The notes: generated from the sequence alone by a model not told the origin. A DNA stretch of 64,000 bases from Moorena producens 3L (GCF_000211815.1 NZ_GL890954.1:39635-103634), one strand, 5' to 3'. Counted from the stretch's first letter, positions 51,090 to 60,701 are shown. A program made the numbers and translations.

Positions 51090-51215
51090 TGAGGTACACA
51101 GGATTTTTTCCCTGTTCCCTCTTATGTGTTCCGTGTTAGCTCTTCCATATTAACTCTTATGTGTTCCCTGTTCCGGGGATCCGCTGTTCCATAAAACCCA
51201 AGACTCTGTACCTCA
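51090..51215. repeat. MITE-like element with TGAGGTACA ends
   Basis: TGAGGTACACAGGATTTTTT at the left and ACTCTGTACCTCA at the right are inverted. The interior is TTCCCTGTTCC-like, with GATCCGCTGTTCC shared with 325-338. It is upstream of ppc. The rest of 50993-51392 shows nothing else. Confidence 0.65.
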
Positions 51216-51392
51216 CCAAATTGATAACCGCTAGACAGATACTCAACAATTTGGCTTAGTATTAAAGTTAATGTAAAGATGTTAAGCTTCCATGAGCTTT
51301 CCCAATAAATATAAATTCTTGTTCCTTAATTACTCTAAAGAACCTCAAACCCGTAAAATAGATCAGCTTTGTATAGGGAATAGATAGAGCCT

Positions 51393-54300
51393 ATGAGTTT
51401 TCTCCCATCTCCATCTAATCAAGATTCAACCTTCCCGGCTACCTCTGACCTGTTTCTGCGCCATCGACTTAAAATTGTAGAGGATTTGTGGGAATCTGTT
51501 CTCCTATCTGAATGTGGTCAGGAACTCGTTGATTTACTCAAGCAACTGCGGGAATTGTGTTCTCCAGAAGGACAAGCCACTGAAGATCCTAAATCTTCAG
51601 TAGCTGATTTAATCCAACAGCTTGACCTTAATGAGGCTATCCGGGCATCACGAGCCTTTGCTCTATACTTTCAGCTGATCAATATTGTCGAACAACATTA
51701 TGAACAGCGAAATCAACAACTCTCAAGACGCCGTTCCTACCGAAAAAGCACTGAACCCGAGTTAAGCCCCTTCAGCCAAGGTATTTTAACAAAAAATGGT
51801 AATTCGTCTTTCTCAACTGTTGTAACAGTTGAGCAAGAGGTGGACATAGGCAATGATGTTACTCAACCAGGGGGTGCCGTTACCAATGTTATCGAAAAGA
51901 GCCAGCAAGAAAACCAAGGATCTCAAAGAAAATTAGGGCTACTAGATTGGTTATTTCCCCATTTGCATAAGCAAAATGTGCCACCAGGTCAAATTCAGCG
52001 GCTGATTGATAATCTTGATATTCGTTTAGTTTTCACAGCTCACCCTACTGAAATTGTCCGTCGTACCATTCGGGGTAAACAGCGACGGATGGCTAAGATT
52101 CTCGAACAATTAGACCAAGCGGAGCAAACCTATGGTACCTTGGGAATCACTTCGTCCTGGGAGGTGACTGAATGTAGCCAAAAGCTCATGGAAGAAATTC
52201 GCCTCTGGTGGCGCACCGATGAGCTACATCAGTTTAAGCCAGGAGTACTTGATGAAGTAGATTACACTCTTCACTACTTCCAAGAAGTACTGTTTGATAC
52301 TATACCCCAATTGTATAGTCGCTTCAAGCAAGCCTTAAAGGGTTCATTCCCCTGGCTGAACCCACCCGCTAAGAACTTCTGTCATTTTGGCTCTTGGGTA
52401 GGGTCAGACCGGGATGGTAATCCTTTTGTCACTCCCCAAATTACCTGGCAAACTGCCTGCTATCAACGAGATTTGGTGCTAGGTAAATATATAGGTGAAG
52501 TTAGGAATCTGACTGAATTATTGAGCCTGTCCTTGCACTGGTGTGATGTGCTACCAGAACTGTTAGACTCTCTAGAACAAGACCGCTCTCAATTGCCAGA
52601 GGTTTACGAACAGCTCGCCATTCGCTATCGCCAAGAACCCTATCGACTCAAACTGACTTACGTTAAGCAAAAACTCGAAAACACCCGTGAGCGAAACCAA
52701 CAGCTGGCCAATGGTATGCCTGTACCAGATGAGATGGCTAATGGTAAAAGCTGGAGTTTTTACCGCTCTGGAGAAGAATTCTTGGCAGAACTAAAGCTGA
52801 TTGAGAGTAATCTGCTGGAAACCGGGTTGAACTGTCGTGAGTTAGACAATTTAATCTGTCAGGTGGAAATTTATGGCTTTTACCTGGCTCACCTAGATAT
52901 TCGCCAGGAAAGTTCTCGCCACTCAGAAGCCCTGAGTGAAATTGCTGAGTACCTGCAAGTTTTGCCTAAGCCCTACAACTTGCTATCGGAATCCGAAGCA
53001 TCCTTGTGGTTAACCGCTGAGTTGCGAACCCGACGTCCATTAATCCCAACAGAACTACCATTTTCGGAAAAAACCTGCGAGACTATCGAAACCTTCCGGA
53101 TGGTGCGGCAACTGCAACAAGAGTTTGGTCCCCAAATCTGCCAAACCTACATCATCAGTATGAGTCACACGGCCAGTGATTTGTTGGAAGTCCTCTTGTT
53201 GGCGAAGGAAGCTGGTCTGTATGACCCAGCCACTGGTAAAAGTACCATTCGCGTGGTGCCACTGTTTGAAACAGTGGAAGACCTTAAGCGTGCTCCAGCA
53301 GTGATGAAATCCCTGTTTGAGCTACCCTTGTATCGTGCTAGTTTGGCTGGTGGATATCAACAGATGCAGGTTAGCCCAAATAACCGTCAACTAAATAACC
53401 TACCCTACTCGAATGCCAAAGCTGAACAACCAAATAACCCTGACCTTAAGGCCGTAGGCCACGCTGCGCGAACGGCCACGCTACGGGAACAAGGGTTAAC
53501 CTCTCCTAACTTACAAGAGGTAATGCTCGGCTACTCCGACAGTAATAAAGATTCTGGCTTCCTCAGTAGCAACTGGGAAATCCACAAAGCTCAGAAAGCC
53601 TTAGAGCACATGGCCGAAGAGTATGGTATTGTTTTACGGATCTTCCATGGTCGTGGTGGTTCAGTGGGTCGTGGTGGCGGTCCATCTTATGAAGCTATCC
53701 TGGCGCAACCAGGTCGTAGTATCAATGGCCGAATCAAAATTACCGAACAGGGGGAAGTCCTTGCTTCTAGGTACTCTCTTCCAGGACTAGCGCTCTATCA
53801 TCTTGAAACAATAGCCACAGCAGTGATGCAAGCTAGCTTACTCAATAATGGCTTTGATGATATCCAGCCCTGGAATGAAATTATGGAGGAATTAGCTCAG
53901 ATCTCCCGTAGCCATTACCGAGCTCTGATTCACGACCAACCGGATCTGGTAGATTTCTTCCATCAAGTGACACCAATTCAAGAAATTAGCCAGTTGCAAA
54001 TTAGTTCTCGCCCTGCACGGCGTAAATCAGGGAAGAAGGATTTAAGCAGTCTGCGGGCAATTCCTTGGGTCTTTAGTTGGACTCAAAGCCGCTTCCTGCT
54101 ACCGAGCTGGTACGGTGTTGGCACTGCCCTACAAAGCTTTGTTGATCAAGCTCCAGAGGAAAATATCAACCTATTGCGCTGTTTCTATTCAAAATGGCCC
54201 TTCTTCAAAATGGTCATTTCCAAAGTAGAGATGACCTTAGCCAAGGTGGATCTACAAATTGCTCACCACTATGTCAAGGAACTTTCAAACCCTGAAGACC

Positions 54301-54611
54301 TGGAACGCTTCGAGCATTTGTTTGAGCAAATTGCTAAGGAATTTAACCTGACCCGCAACTTAGTCCTGACGATTACAGGACACCAAACACTCCTAGATGG
54401 CGACCCCAATTTACAACGGTCTGTACATTTGCGTAATGGTACCATCGTTCCCTTAGGATTTTTACAGGTATCTTTGCTCAAACGCCTACGTCAACATAGC
54501 AACCAGGTAACATTGGGTGTGGTTCAATCCCGGTATAGTAAGGGAGAGTTACTACGAGGAGCCTTATTGACGATCAACGGTATTGCTGCTGGCATGCGTA
54601 ATACTGGCTGA
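51393..54611 (+). CDS. ppc: phosphoenolpyruvate carboxylase with an in-frame repeat insertion
   Basis: Carboxylates PEP to oxaloacetate, the anaplerotic reaction of cyanobacteria. 1072 residues. VFTAHPTEIVRRTIRGKQRR has the catalytic His; GSDRDGNPFVT and FHGRGGSVGRGGGP the second His loop; LGYSDSNKDSG substrate binding; and the C-terminus GIAAGMRNTG is invariant. Residues about 658-706 (nt 53365-53510) are a repeat-derived insertion (QPNNPDLKAVGHAARTATLR) between LAGGYQQ and QEVMLGYSDSNK. The insertion lies right beside an active-site loop, so activity may be affected. The start is MSFLPSPSNQDS; the first 50 residues are variable. Confidence 0.95.
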   Translation: MSFLPSPSNQDSTFPATSDLFLRHRLKIVEDLWESVLLSECGQELVDLLKQLRELCSPEGQATEDPKSSVADLIQQLDLNEAIRASRAFALYFQLINIVEQHYEQRNQQLSRRRSYRKSTEPELSPFSQGILTKNGNSSFSTVVTVEQEVDIGNDVTQPGGAVTNVIEKSQQENQGSQRKLGLLDWLFPHLHKQNVPPGQIQRLIDNLDIRLVFTAHPTEIVRRTIRGKQRRMAKILEQLDQAEQTYGTLGITSSWEVTECSQKLMEEIRLWWRTDELHQFKPGVLDEVDYTLHYFQEVLFDTIPQLYSRFKQALKGSFPWLNPPAKNFCHFGSWVGSDRDGNPFVTPQITWQTACYQRDLVLGKYIGEVRNLTELLSLSLHWCDVLPELLDSLEQDRSQLPEVYEQLAIRYRQEPYRLKLTYVKQKLENTRERNQQLANGMPVPDEMANGKSWSFYRSGEEFLAELKLIESNLLETGLNCRELDNLICQVEIYGFYLAHLDIRQESSRHSEALSEIAEYLQVLPKPYNLLSESEASLWLTAELRTRRPLIPTELPFSEKTCETIETFRMVRQLQQEFGPQICQTYIISMSHTASDLLEVLLLAKEAGLYDPATGKSTIRVVPLFETVEDLKRAPAVMKSLFELPLYRASLAGGYQQMQVSPNNRQLNNLPYSNAKAEQPNNPDLKAVGHAARTATLREQGLTSPNLQEVMLGYSDSNKDSGFLSSNWEIHKAQKALEHMAEEYGIVLRIFHGRGGSVGRGGGPSYEAILAQPGRSINGRIKITEQGEVLASRYSLPGLALYHLETIATAVMQASLLNNGFDDIQPWNEIMEELAQISRSHYRALIHDQPDLVDFFHQVTPIQEISQLQISSRPARRKSGKKDLSSLRAIPWVFSWTQSRFLLPSWYGVGTALQSFVDQAPEENINLLRCFYSKWPFFKMVISKVEMTLAKVDLQIAHHYVKELSNPEDLERFEHLFEQIAKEFNLTRNLVLTITGHQTLLDGDPNLQRSVHLRNGTIVPLGFLQVSLLKRLRQHSNQVTLGVVQSRYSKGELLRGALLTINGIAAGMRNTG
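53365..53510 (+). repeat. translated repeat insertion within ppc
   Basis: Contains AACCAAATAACCCTGACC-like units and the palindromic GGCCACGCTGCGCGAACGGC and CCACGCTACGGGAAC pieces seen throughout the intergenic repeats. No stop in the ppc frame. Confidence 0.85.
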
Positions 54612-54627
54612 CATGTAAAAAATAAAG

Positions 54628-54798
54628 GTAAGCTATCAGCTATCAGCGTGTCGCGTATCAGCTGATGGGCATAGGGCACGCTACTTGAAGTGCTGATCGG
54701 CATAGGTCACACTACACCGAACAGCTTTTGAATAAAACAGGTCAGCATTCATTTAATCTGAGTTACGTAAAGCTGACGGCTGACGGCTGAATGCTTAC
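54628..54798. repeat. MITE-like element, GTAAGC ... GAATGCTTAC
   Basis: GTAAGCTATCAGCTATCAGC at the left; GACGGCTGAATGCTTAC at the right. The interior is like 41647-41815 (AACAGCTTTTGAATAAAACA). It lies between the convergent ppc and kinase genes. Confidence 0.8.
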
Positions 54799-54858
54799 CA
54801 ATTAAGGATGAAAAACTAACTTTTTTTGTCCGGAATCATTGTAATGGCCAATTTAGCA

Positions 54859-55959
54859 CTAATGATTAAATAGGTGTTCAACTCTTTGTATATCCTTCTG
54901 GCGGTGTCTGGCTTGCATCCTTTGTTTCCATTCTCGAATCGCGATCGCCGTTTTTTCTGTAGGAGGTGTATACTTCTGACTTTTCCCGGTGTTTTGCTTT
55001 GCCTGTCGTTGGTGTTGATTAGCTTGAGGTTGAATAACTAGAAACTCGTCAAGATTCTCTTGAAGTAATTTATGATCCAAGGCCCTTAGGATCGCTCTTG
55101 CGTTTGAATAACGCTCTTTGAGGGAAATAGCCAGCATTCTGTTGAGAATATTAGCAAAGGAATCACTCAAGTCCAATGCTTTGCCCCACTTCAGTTCACT
55201 AGTTTGGCGATCGCTCTGAAATTTTAGGGGGGCTTTTCCAGTAAGTAGGTAAAGACAGGTAACCCCTAGGGAATAAATATCACTGCTATACACAGGTCGT
55301 AGGCTAAACTGTTCCGGTGGTGCAAATCCTACCGTACCGATGAAATGGGTAGTTGGGTTTCTTACACTGTTATCTGATGCTTGGGCAATTAACTCCTTAA
55401 CTGCCCCAAAATCAATTAGTACCAACCGACCATCATCATTAGAAAGAATAATATTCTGAGGTTTGATATCACGATGTATTACCCCATGGTCATGGATATA
55501 CTGCAATAACGGTAGTATGTCTCGCAGAAAACCTTTAACGGCTCCTGGGGATAAGCAACCAGAACGCCTCACCAACCTAGCTAGGGTAATGCCTCGAATG
55601 TACTCTTGAACCAAGTAGAATTCTCCATGGTCTACGAAATAATCGAGCAACATGGGGATCTGGGGGTGAGTCCCCAGTTTGTTCAAAATTTTTGCCTCTC
55701 TCTCAAACCGCTGACGAGCATTATGTAATGCTTTTGGATCACTGAATTTGGGGCAAAGTTGCTTGATGACACAAAACGGCTGACCCGGTAAGGATGTATC
55801 TTTGGCTAGAAAGGTTACACCAAAACCACCTCGACCAATCATCCGTAACACTTCATAGCGTGCGCGAAACAGCTGCTTTTTGCCACAAAGCTGACCTAAC
55901 TCGGTATTCTTTAAGACGTCACTGTGAAAAGGAGATAGCTTGACTTGGGGGAAATTCAT
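54859..55959 (-). CDS. serine/threonine protein kinase
   Basis: 366 residues. A Hanks-type kinase domain starts near residue 34: RYEVLRMIGRGGFGVTFLAK is the glycine loop, CVIKQLCPKF holds the ATP lysine, HDHGVIHRDIKPQNIIL is the catalytic loop, LVLIDFGAVKEL the DFG segment, and GTVGFAPPEQF the P+1 loop. The Cys-rich start (GQLCGKKQLFRARYEVL) is common to the cyanobacterial branch. The 70-residue tail is basic and Gln-rich (QPQANQHQRQAKQNTGKS), with no membrane segment or sensor, so it is probably a soluble kinase. The substrate is unknown and it has no operon partner. Confidence 0.92.
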   Translation of the reverse strand: MNFPQVKLSPFHSDVLKNTELGQLCGKKQLFRARYEVLRMIGRGGFGVTFLAKDTSLPGQPFCVIKQLCPKFSDPKALHNARQRFEREAKILNKLGTHPQIPMLLDYFVDHGEFYLVQEYIRGITLARLVRRSGCLSPGAVKGFLRDILPLLQYIHDHGVIHRDIKPQNIILSNDDGRLVLIDFGAVKELIAQASDNSVRNPTTHFIGTVGFAPPEQFSLRPVYSSDIYSLGVTCLYLLTGKAPLKFQSDRQTSELKWGKALDLSDSFANILNRMLAISLKERYSNARAILRALDHKLLQENLDEFLVIQPQANQHQRQAKQNTGKSQKYTPPTEKTAIAIREWKQRMQARHRQKDIQRVEHLFNH

Positions 55960-56118
55960 TTATTTGTATATAGAAGGAGTAGCCATCAGCACCGATCTGC
56001 TTTTAGTTTAGGCAAAAATATAGGGGTTTGGATGAATTCTTCAGAGAGAAAAAAAATTTCCTACAGTTAATTAAAAATTAGGTAAAGTTGGTTGATAATA
56101 CAGGGGTAAACAGAAAAT

Positions 56119-56868
56119 ATGACTATGCATCACAAACTAAACGAAGCCTTAAACCAAGGTCGTTGCCTGAAAGTAATTAGTGGCTTAAATAATTTTGATA
56201 CCCAGAAAGTTGCTGCTGTAGTTAAAGCAGCTTCACGGGGTGGAGCGACTTTTGTCGATATTGCCGCCTGCCCCGATCTAGTCAGGTTGGCACGAGGGTT
56301 AACGGATTTACCAATTTGTGTTTCTGCTGTAGAACCAAAGCAGTTTGTTATTGCTATCCAAGCTGGTGCTGATCTGATTGAAATTGGTAACTTTGATAGC
56401 TTTTATGCTCAGGGGAAGTGGTTTGATGCTTCCGACGTATTGGCACTGACCATTGAAACCCGTAAATTATTACCCAATATAACCTTATCAGTAACTGTCC
56501 CCCACATTCTAAAGTTAGATCAGCAAGTAGAACTAGCGGCAGAATTAGTCAAAGCAGGTGCCGATATTATTCAAACTGAAGGGGGTACCAGCAGTAAACC
56601 TCGCTCCGCTGGCACCTTGGGTTTAATTGAAAAAGCGGCACCAACCTTGGCAGCTGCCTATGAAATTTCTCGTGCTGTCTCAGTACCAGTGTTGTGTGCT
56701 TCCGGGTTATCCAGTGTGACCCTTCCCATGGCCATTGCTGCTGGTGCTGCTGGTGTTGGCGTTGGTTCGGCTATCAATCAGTTAGATAGCGAAGTCGCAA
56801 TGGTAGCAGCGGTTCGCAGCTTGGTAGAAGCCCTCCAAGGGGTCAAGGGTAAAGAGGTGAAGGTTTGA
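56119..56868 (+). CDS. ycf23: Ycf23/DUF561 family protein
   Basis: 249 residues with a predicted TIM-barrel-like fold. MHHKLNEALNQGRCLKVISG, NNFDTQKVAAVVKAASRGGA, ADIIQTEGGTSSKPRSAG and VLCASGLSSVTLPMAIAAGA are conserved in the Ycf23 family, found in cyanobacteria and red-algal plastids. The biochemical function is not established. The start may be the first Met or the one two codons later (MHHKL). A 15-bp repeat array begins at its stop codon. Confidence 0.9.
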   Translation: MTMHHKLNEALNQGRCLKVISGLNNFDTQKVAAVVKAASRGGATFVDIAACPDLVRLARGLTDLPICVSAVEPKQFVIAIQAGADLIEIGNFDSFYAQGKWFDASDVLALTIETRKLLPNITLSVTVPHILKLDQQVELAAELVKAGADIIQTEGGTSSKPRSAGTLGLIEKAAPTLAAAYEISRAVSVPVLCASGLSSVTLPMAIAAGAAGVGVGSAINQLDSEVAMVAAVRSLVEALQGVKGKEVKV

Positions 56869-56869
56869 T

Positions 56870-57020
56870 GGTTGTTCGCGTAGCGTGGCCTATTGGCCAA
56901 GGTTATCTGGTTGAAGGTTATCTGGTTGAAGGTTATCTGGTTGAAGGTTATCTGGTTGAAGGTTGGATGCTTGAACGGTTGAACGCGACGCGCGTGCCTA
57001 TTGGCCAAGGTTGTTCGCCG
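56870..57020 (+). repeat. TATCTGGTTGAAGGT 15-bp repeats with GGCCTATTGGCC palindromes
   Basis: Four tandem 15-bp units at about 56902-56962, flanked by TTCGCGTAGCGTGGCCTATT and GCGACGCGCGTGCCTATTGG copies. Intron 2 is inserted into this block. Confidence 0.85.
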
Positions 57021-57133
57021 TTAGAGTCGATGTCCCCTATTACGGGGAGCACCTCTCCTTCAGAACCGTGCATGAAACTTTCGTCTCACACGGCTCCTAG
57101 ATATTCTTAGCTGAGGTGCGACCCAGGGGCAGT

Positions 57134-58654
57134 TTATCTGCCCATTGGAAAGCGCACCTCGCTTTTGCTCCAATGTATTTGCTGATGGCAGTTCTGATCA
57201 ACTGCTAGAAGATTCTTCGTTTTCCAGTTGTCGTGGTTTCCATCTATGTGATGGAGATGTACATCCTCGTCTTCTAGGAATCTCAATCCGCAATATCCAC
57301 AGGAATGGTTCTGCTTTTTCAAAGCTGTTGATGTAGCATCGGAGTATAATCGTGAGTTCCGATTACTCCAGTAAACTAAGTCACCGTCGTAGGGTGACTT
57401 AGTCCCCTTTACGTTTACGTGTTGGTTTTGCTTGTAACCTACCTTTGGGAATGCCTTCTTACATAGTTCATTGGCTTTGTACCGGTTTACCTTCTTTTCC
57501 TTACGGAATTTCCGATTTGCGGTGTGGTTCATGAACCATAGAGAATCCCTTGAGCTGCTCATGTCACAGCTGCTGTGGTAGTTACGCCATCCGCGAACTA
57601 TAGGAGCTAGTTTCGTTGCTTTTACTTCAGCACCATAGTTCGAGTTATTAACCACGTGTTTGATTTTTTCGCGTATTTTCCGATGGTTGTCCGCTGAGGG
57701 AGTGCATTGGAATTTTCCGTTTTTCTGGACTCGGAAGTTCCAGCCCAAGAAATCAAAACCGTCTGTCGTGTTGGTTAGCTTGGTCTTTTCTTCGCTGATT
57801 TCCATTCCGCGCTCTGCTAGGAAGGCTTTTACTTTGTCAAGTATCTTCTCGGCATTGTCTTTTGGCTTTAGGATGAACACCATATCATCTGCGGATCGCA
57901 GGCTGGTGTGTATATCCTCTATTCCGTTAAGTGCGATATTAGCTAGTAGGGGGCTTACTACTCCACCTTGTGGGGTTCCTTGCTCAGGGAATTCCGGATT
58001 TATTCCGGCCTTGAGGCAGCGGAATATTCCGTGTTTTAATCCTGTTGGCGCAATTAACCTTATCATGATGGCGTTGTGGGAAATACGGTCAAAGCATTTC
58101 TTGATATCTAGTTCTATGATTCGCTTTTTGATTCCGTTGCTATTAGACCTTAGATTGTTAAACAGTTGTTTTTGTGCGTCTTGGGCACATCTTCCCGTTC
58201 TGAATCCGTAGCTTTTTGCGTGGAACGTGGCCTCGTGGGCTGGTTCTAAGGCGAATTTGGCTAGACATTGCCATGCTCTGTCAGGGATGGTAGGTATTTT
58301 CAACATCCTTACTTTCCCATTCTTTTTAGGGATAGGGATTTCGCGAAGTCGGCTATGCTTCCAGTCTGAAGCATGGTCGTTCAATGTTTCTACCAGTTCC
58401 CATCTCTGTCGGTAGTTGAGGCTTGACTTACCATCAATTCCCGCCGTTTTCTTACCCTTGTTTAGCTGAGTCACTTGACGGACGGCCAAAAGTTGAGCTG
58501 CACGGGACTTCATAATCAGTTTCTGTAATGACCGTGCCTTCTTCAGGTCGCCATCTCGAACTGCTTTGAACACTCGCTTTTGTAGGCGAAAGAGGTTTTG
58601 GCGGAGTTTCTTCCACTTTTGACTTTTCCAAAAGTCGCTATAACTGGTTGTCAT
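57134..58654 (-). CDS. ltrA: group II intron reverse transcriptase/maturase, SADD active site
   Basis: 506 residues, clearly paralogous to the one at 20335: TAGIDGKSSLNYRQRW, LREIPIPKKNGKVRMLKIPT in the RT domain, the same X domain (GWRNYHSSC) and an HNH domain (CGYCGLRFLEDEDVHLHHID, then CHQQIHWS). The catalytic YADD is replaced by SADD (LRSADDMVFIL). The tyrosine is almost invariant, so reverse transcription is probably lost while maturase function could remain. The stop lies before domain V, the usual arrangement. Confidence 0.92.
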   Translation of the reverse strand: MTTSYSDFWKSQKWKKLRQNLFRLQKRVFKAVRDGDLKKARSLQKLIMKSRAAQLLAVRQVTQLNKGKKTAGIDGKSSLNYRQRWELVETLNDHASDWKHSRLREIPIPKKNGKVRMLKIPTIPDRAWQCLAKFALEPAHEATFHAKSYGFRTGRCAQDAQKQLFNNLRSNSNGIKKRIIELDIKKCFDRISHNAIMIRLIAPTGLKHGIFRCLKAGINPEFPEQGTPQGGVVSPLLANIALNGIEDIHTSLRSADDMVFILKPKDNAEKILDKVKAFLAERGMEISEEKTKLTNTTDGFDFLGWNFRVQKNGKFQCTPSADNHRKIREKIKHVVNNSNYGAEVKATKLAPIVRGWRNYHSSCDMSSSRDSLWFMNHTANRKFRKEKKVNRYKANELCKKAFPKVGYKQNQHVNVKGTKSPYDGDLVYWSNRNSRLYSDATSTALKKQNHSCGYCGLRFLEDEDVHLHHIDGNHDNWKTKNLLAVDQNCHQQIHWSKSEVRFPMGR

Positions 58655-58842
58655 GCGTCTACTTATACTCTCCTAGAGTTCGTGTTTTCTGAATACCCGC
58701 AGCCAGTTTCCGGCTGCATCCTACCCGACAGTGAGGATTAGACTTGGCATAGCTTACCGAGGGTTCGACCGTTCCTCAGACTCATGTTGCTGTCGTTTTT
58801 ACTCGTTCCGACTGTTAGATTGTTTTGATGTTTTAGGGCAGT

Positions 58843-58949
58843 CCGGAGATGAAACCTTAGAATAGTGGAGCCTTACTACAAAATTTTTAACCCTTTTACC
58901 CATAGCCGACTAACTATAAAGGCTCCACTATTCTTGCGGTAACTTCTAA
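58843..58949. repeat. hairpin element inserted in group II intron 2
   Basis: CCGGAGATGAAACCTTAG ... GTGGAGCC ... GGCTCCACTATTC ... GCGGTAACTTCTAA. Intron 1 reads GATAGGCAAATTGG straight into ATTGCCCTAAA; intron 2 has this element at exactly that point. 58655-59208 otherwise holds intron domains I-III. Confidence 0.9.
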
Positions 58950-59339
58950 CCAATTTGCCTATCCTCTCCTCGGAGTTTACGATTACCGCCAAAAGAGCAT
59001 CGTGAGGATGTAGAGGATGAAGTCTCGCATATACTAGTCAGATGGCGGCTTCCGCATAAGACACTTTTTCAGGACTTTTGCTACTGTTACCCATGACATC
59101 TTCCCGTTAGCGGCAGTGTGGCACATCTGATTTACCTCTGATTCCGCCCTGTTGCCAGCGTCACTCTACAGGTTGCCGCCTGTTCGGTGTGGCCAGATAG
59201 GGTGTCACTTATCTCCAAAAGACCACCATCCGAACAGTCAGTTAGGCTTTGAAGGTTTTCCTTCGCGCCCCTAGCTCATAAGCCTTGTATTGTAAGGTTC
59301 CTAGCTAGAACGAGCCGCACTTTGGCGTTCGGTGTAGGG

Positions 59340-59575
59340 TAGGTTTGAAGGTTGGATGCTTGAAGGGTTGTTCACGTAGCGTGGCCTTTTGGCCAAGGTT
59401 GCATGCTTGAAAACTAGTCTTCTAACCTTCAACCGGTTAACCTTGGCCAATAGGCCACGCTACGCGAACAACCGGTTAACCTTCAACCGGTTAACCTTGG
59501 CCAATAGGCCACGCTACGCGAACAACCGGTTAACCTTCAACCGGTTAACTTTTAACCTGTTAACTTTTAACCTTC
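59340..59575 (+). repeat. AACCGGTTAACCTTC repeats with four GGCCACGCTACGCGAAC palindromes
   Basis: Palindromic pieces at 59369-59400, 59443-59471 and 59498-59524 among AACCGGTTAACCTTCAACC units, running up to the stop of the aminotransferase gene. Open frames here are not genes. Confidence 0.9.
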
Positions 59576-60701
59576 ACCCTAAACAGTCCTTCAATCCATA
59601 AACCACCTGTTGCTGTTCCTCAACGGTAAGTTCTGGGAACATTGGCAGGGACAATACTTCATGGCAGACTTGCTCAGCAACTGGAAACTGACCGATTTGA
59701 TAGCCTAAGTCTTTGTAGACTGGCTGCAAGTGTAACGGCAGGGGGTAATAGACCATAGAACTAATACCTGCCTGCTTTAATTTTTGGCGCACCTCGTCCC
59801 GATAGTTGCTATTGCTACTATCTTGAGTTAGGCGAATGGTGTACTGGTTCCAGACGGAGTTTCCCCCAGGGGTTTCCCGAGGCAGGATTATCTCAGGTAA
59901 TGGCTCCAATAACTGGTGATACCGGGTTGCTACCTGACGACGGGCATTGTTCCAGCCATCGAGATAGGGTAGCTTTACGTTAAGAATAGCCGCTTGTAGG
60001 GCATCTAAACGGCTGTTGATGCCATTGACTTGATGGTAATAGCCCGAGCATCTGCCATGGTCTCGCAGCATCCGTATTGAGGCCGCAATAGTTTTGTCAT
60101 TGGTAGTTACCGCACCACCATCGCCACAGGTTCCCAGATTCTTGGTGGGATAGAAGCTAAAGCAACCAATATGTCCAATACTGCCAACCTTTTTTCCCAC
60201 CCATTCAGCACCAGTCCCTTGGGCGCAGTCTTCAATGACTGCAAGACAATGAGTCTTGGCGATATCCATCACAGCAGTCATATGAACTGGCTGTCCGAAT
60301 AGGTGAACTGGTATGATTGCTCTAGTATTATGGGTAATTGCTTTCTCAATCTGATTGAGATCAATATTAAAGGTTTCGGCATTGATATCGACAAAGACTG
60401 GGGTAGCACCAACTTCAGCAATTACTTCAGCGGTGGCGATGAAGGTGAAGGGTGTGGTAATTACCTCATCACCAGGTCCGATATCTAAAGCTCGCAGGGC
60501 GAGATAGAGAGCGTCTGTACCAGAGTTACATCCAATGCATTCCAGGGTACCGGTGTAAGCGGCAAACTGTTGCTCAAAGTGCTCTACCACTGGACCACCA
60601 ATATAACGTCCAGAAGAAAGAACCTCACCGACAGCAGCACTGACTTGTTCTCCAATCACCTGGTACTGCCGTGTTAAGTCAAGAGGGGGTATAGTATTCA
60701 C
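59574..60701 (-). CDS. DegT/DnrJ/EryC1/StrS aminotransferase
   Basis: 375 residues. PLP-dependent sugar or amino-sugar aminotransferase of the DegT family. The PLP lysine is in GCFSFYPTKNLGTCGDGGAV (quoted up to GGAV); IEDCAQGTGAEW holds the pyridine-nitrogen Asp; GCNSGTDALYLALRAL the phosphate loop. GDEVITTPFTFIATAEV and PVFVDINAETFNIDL fit the VioA/WecE subgroup acting on nucleotide-linked keto sugars for surface polysaccharide or natural products. No sugar pathway gene is beside it, so the substrate is open. Start is MNTIPPLDLTRQYQ. Confidence 0.9.
   Translation of the reverse strand: MNTIPPLDLTRQYQVIGEQVSAAVGEVLSSGRYIGGPVVEHFEQQFAAYTGTLECIGCNSGTDALYLALRALDIGPGDEVITTPFTFIATAEVIAEVGATPVFVDINAETFNIDLNQIEKAITHNTRAIIPVHLFGQPVHMTAVMDIAKTHCLAVIEDCAQGTGAEWVGKKVGSIGHIGCFSFYPTKNLGTCGDGGAVTTNDKTIAASIRMLRDHGRCSGYYHQVNGINSRLDALQAAILNVKLPYLDGWNNARRQVATRYHQLLEPLPEIILPRETPGGNSVWNQYTIRLTQDSSNSNYRDEVRQKLKQAGISSMVYYPLPLHLQPVYKDLGYQIGQFPVAEQVCHEVLSLPMFPELTVEEQQQVVYGLKDCLG

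Larger units (their letters stand above)
57022..59208 (-). mobile_element. group II intron 2 (decaying)
   Basis: On the minus strand it starts GTGACACCCTATCTGG (59208) and ends GGACATCGACTCTAA (57022 region), matching intron 1. Domain V is at 57063-57098. It differs from intron 1 in having a 107-bp hairpin element inserted in its 5' ribozyme part (58843-58949) and an altered RT active site. It lies in repeat DNA, not in a gene. About 2.19 kb. Confidence 0.85.
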
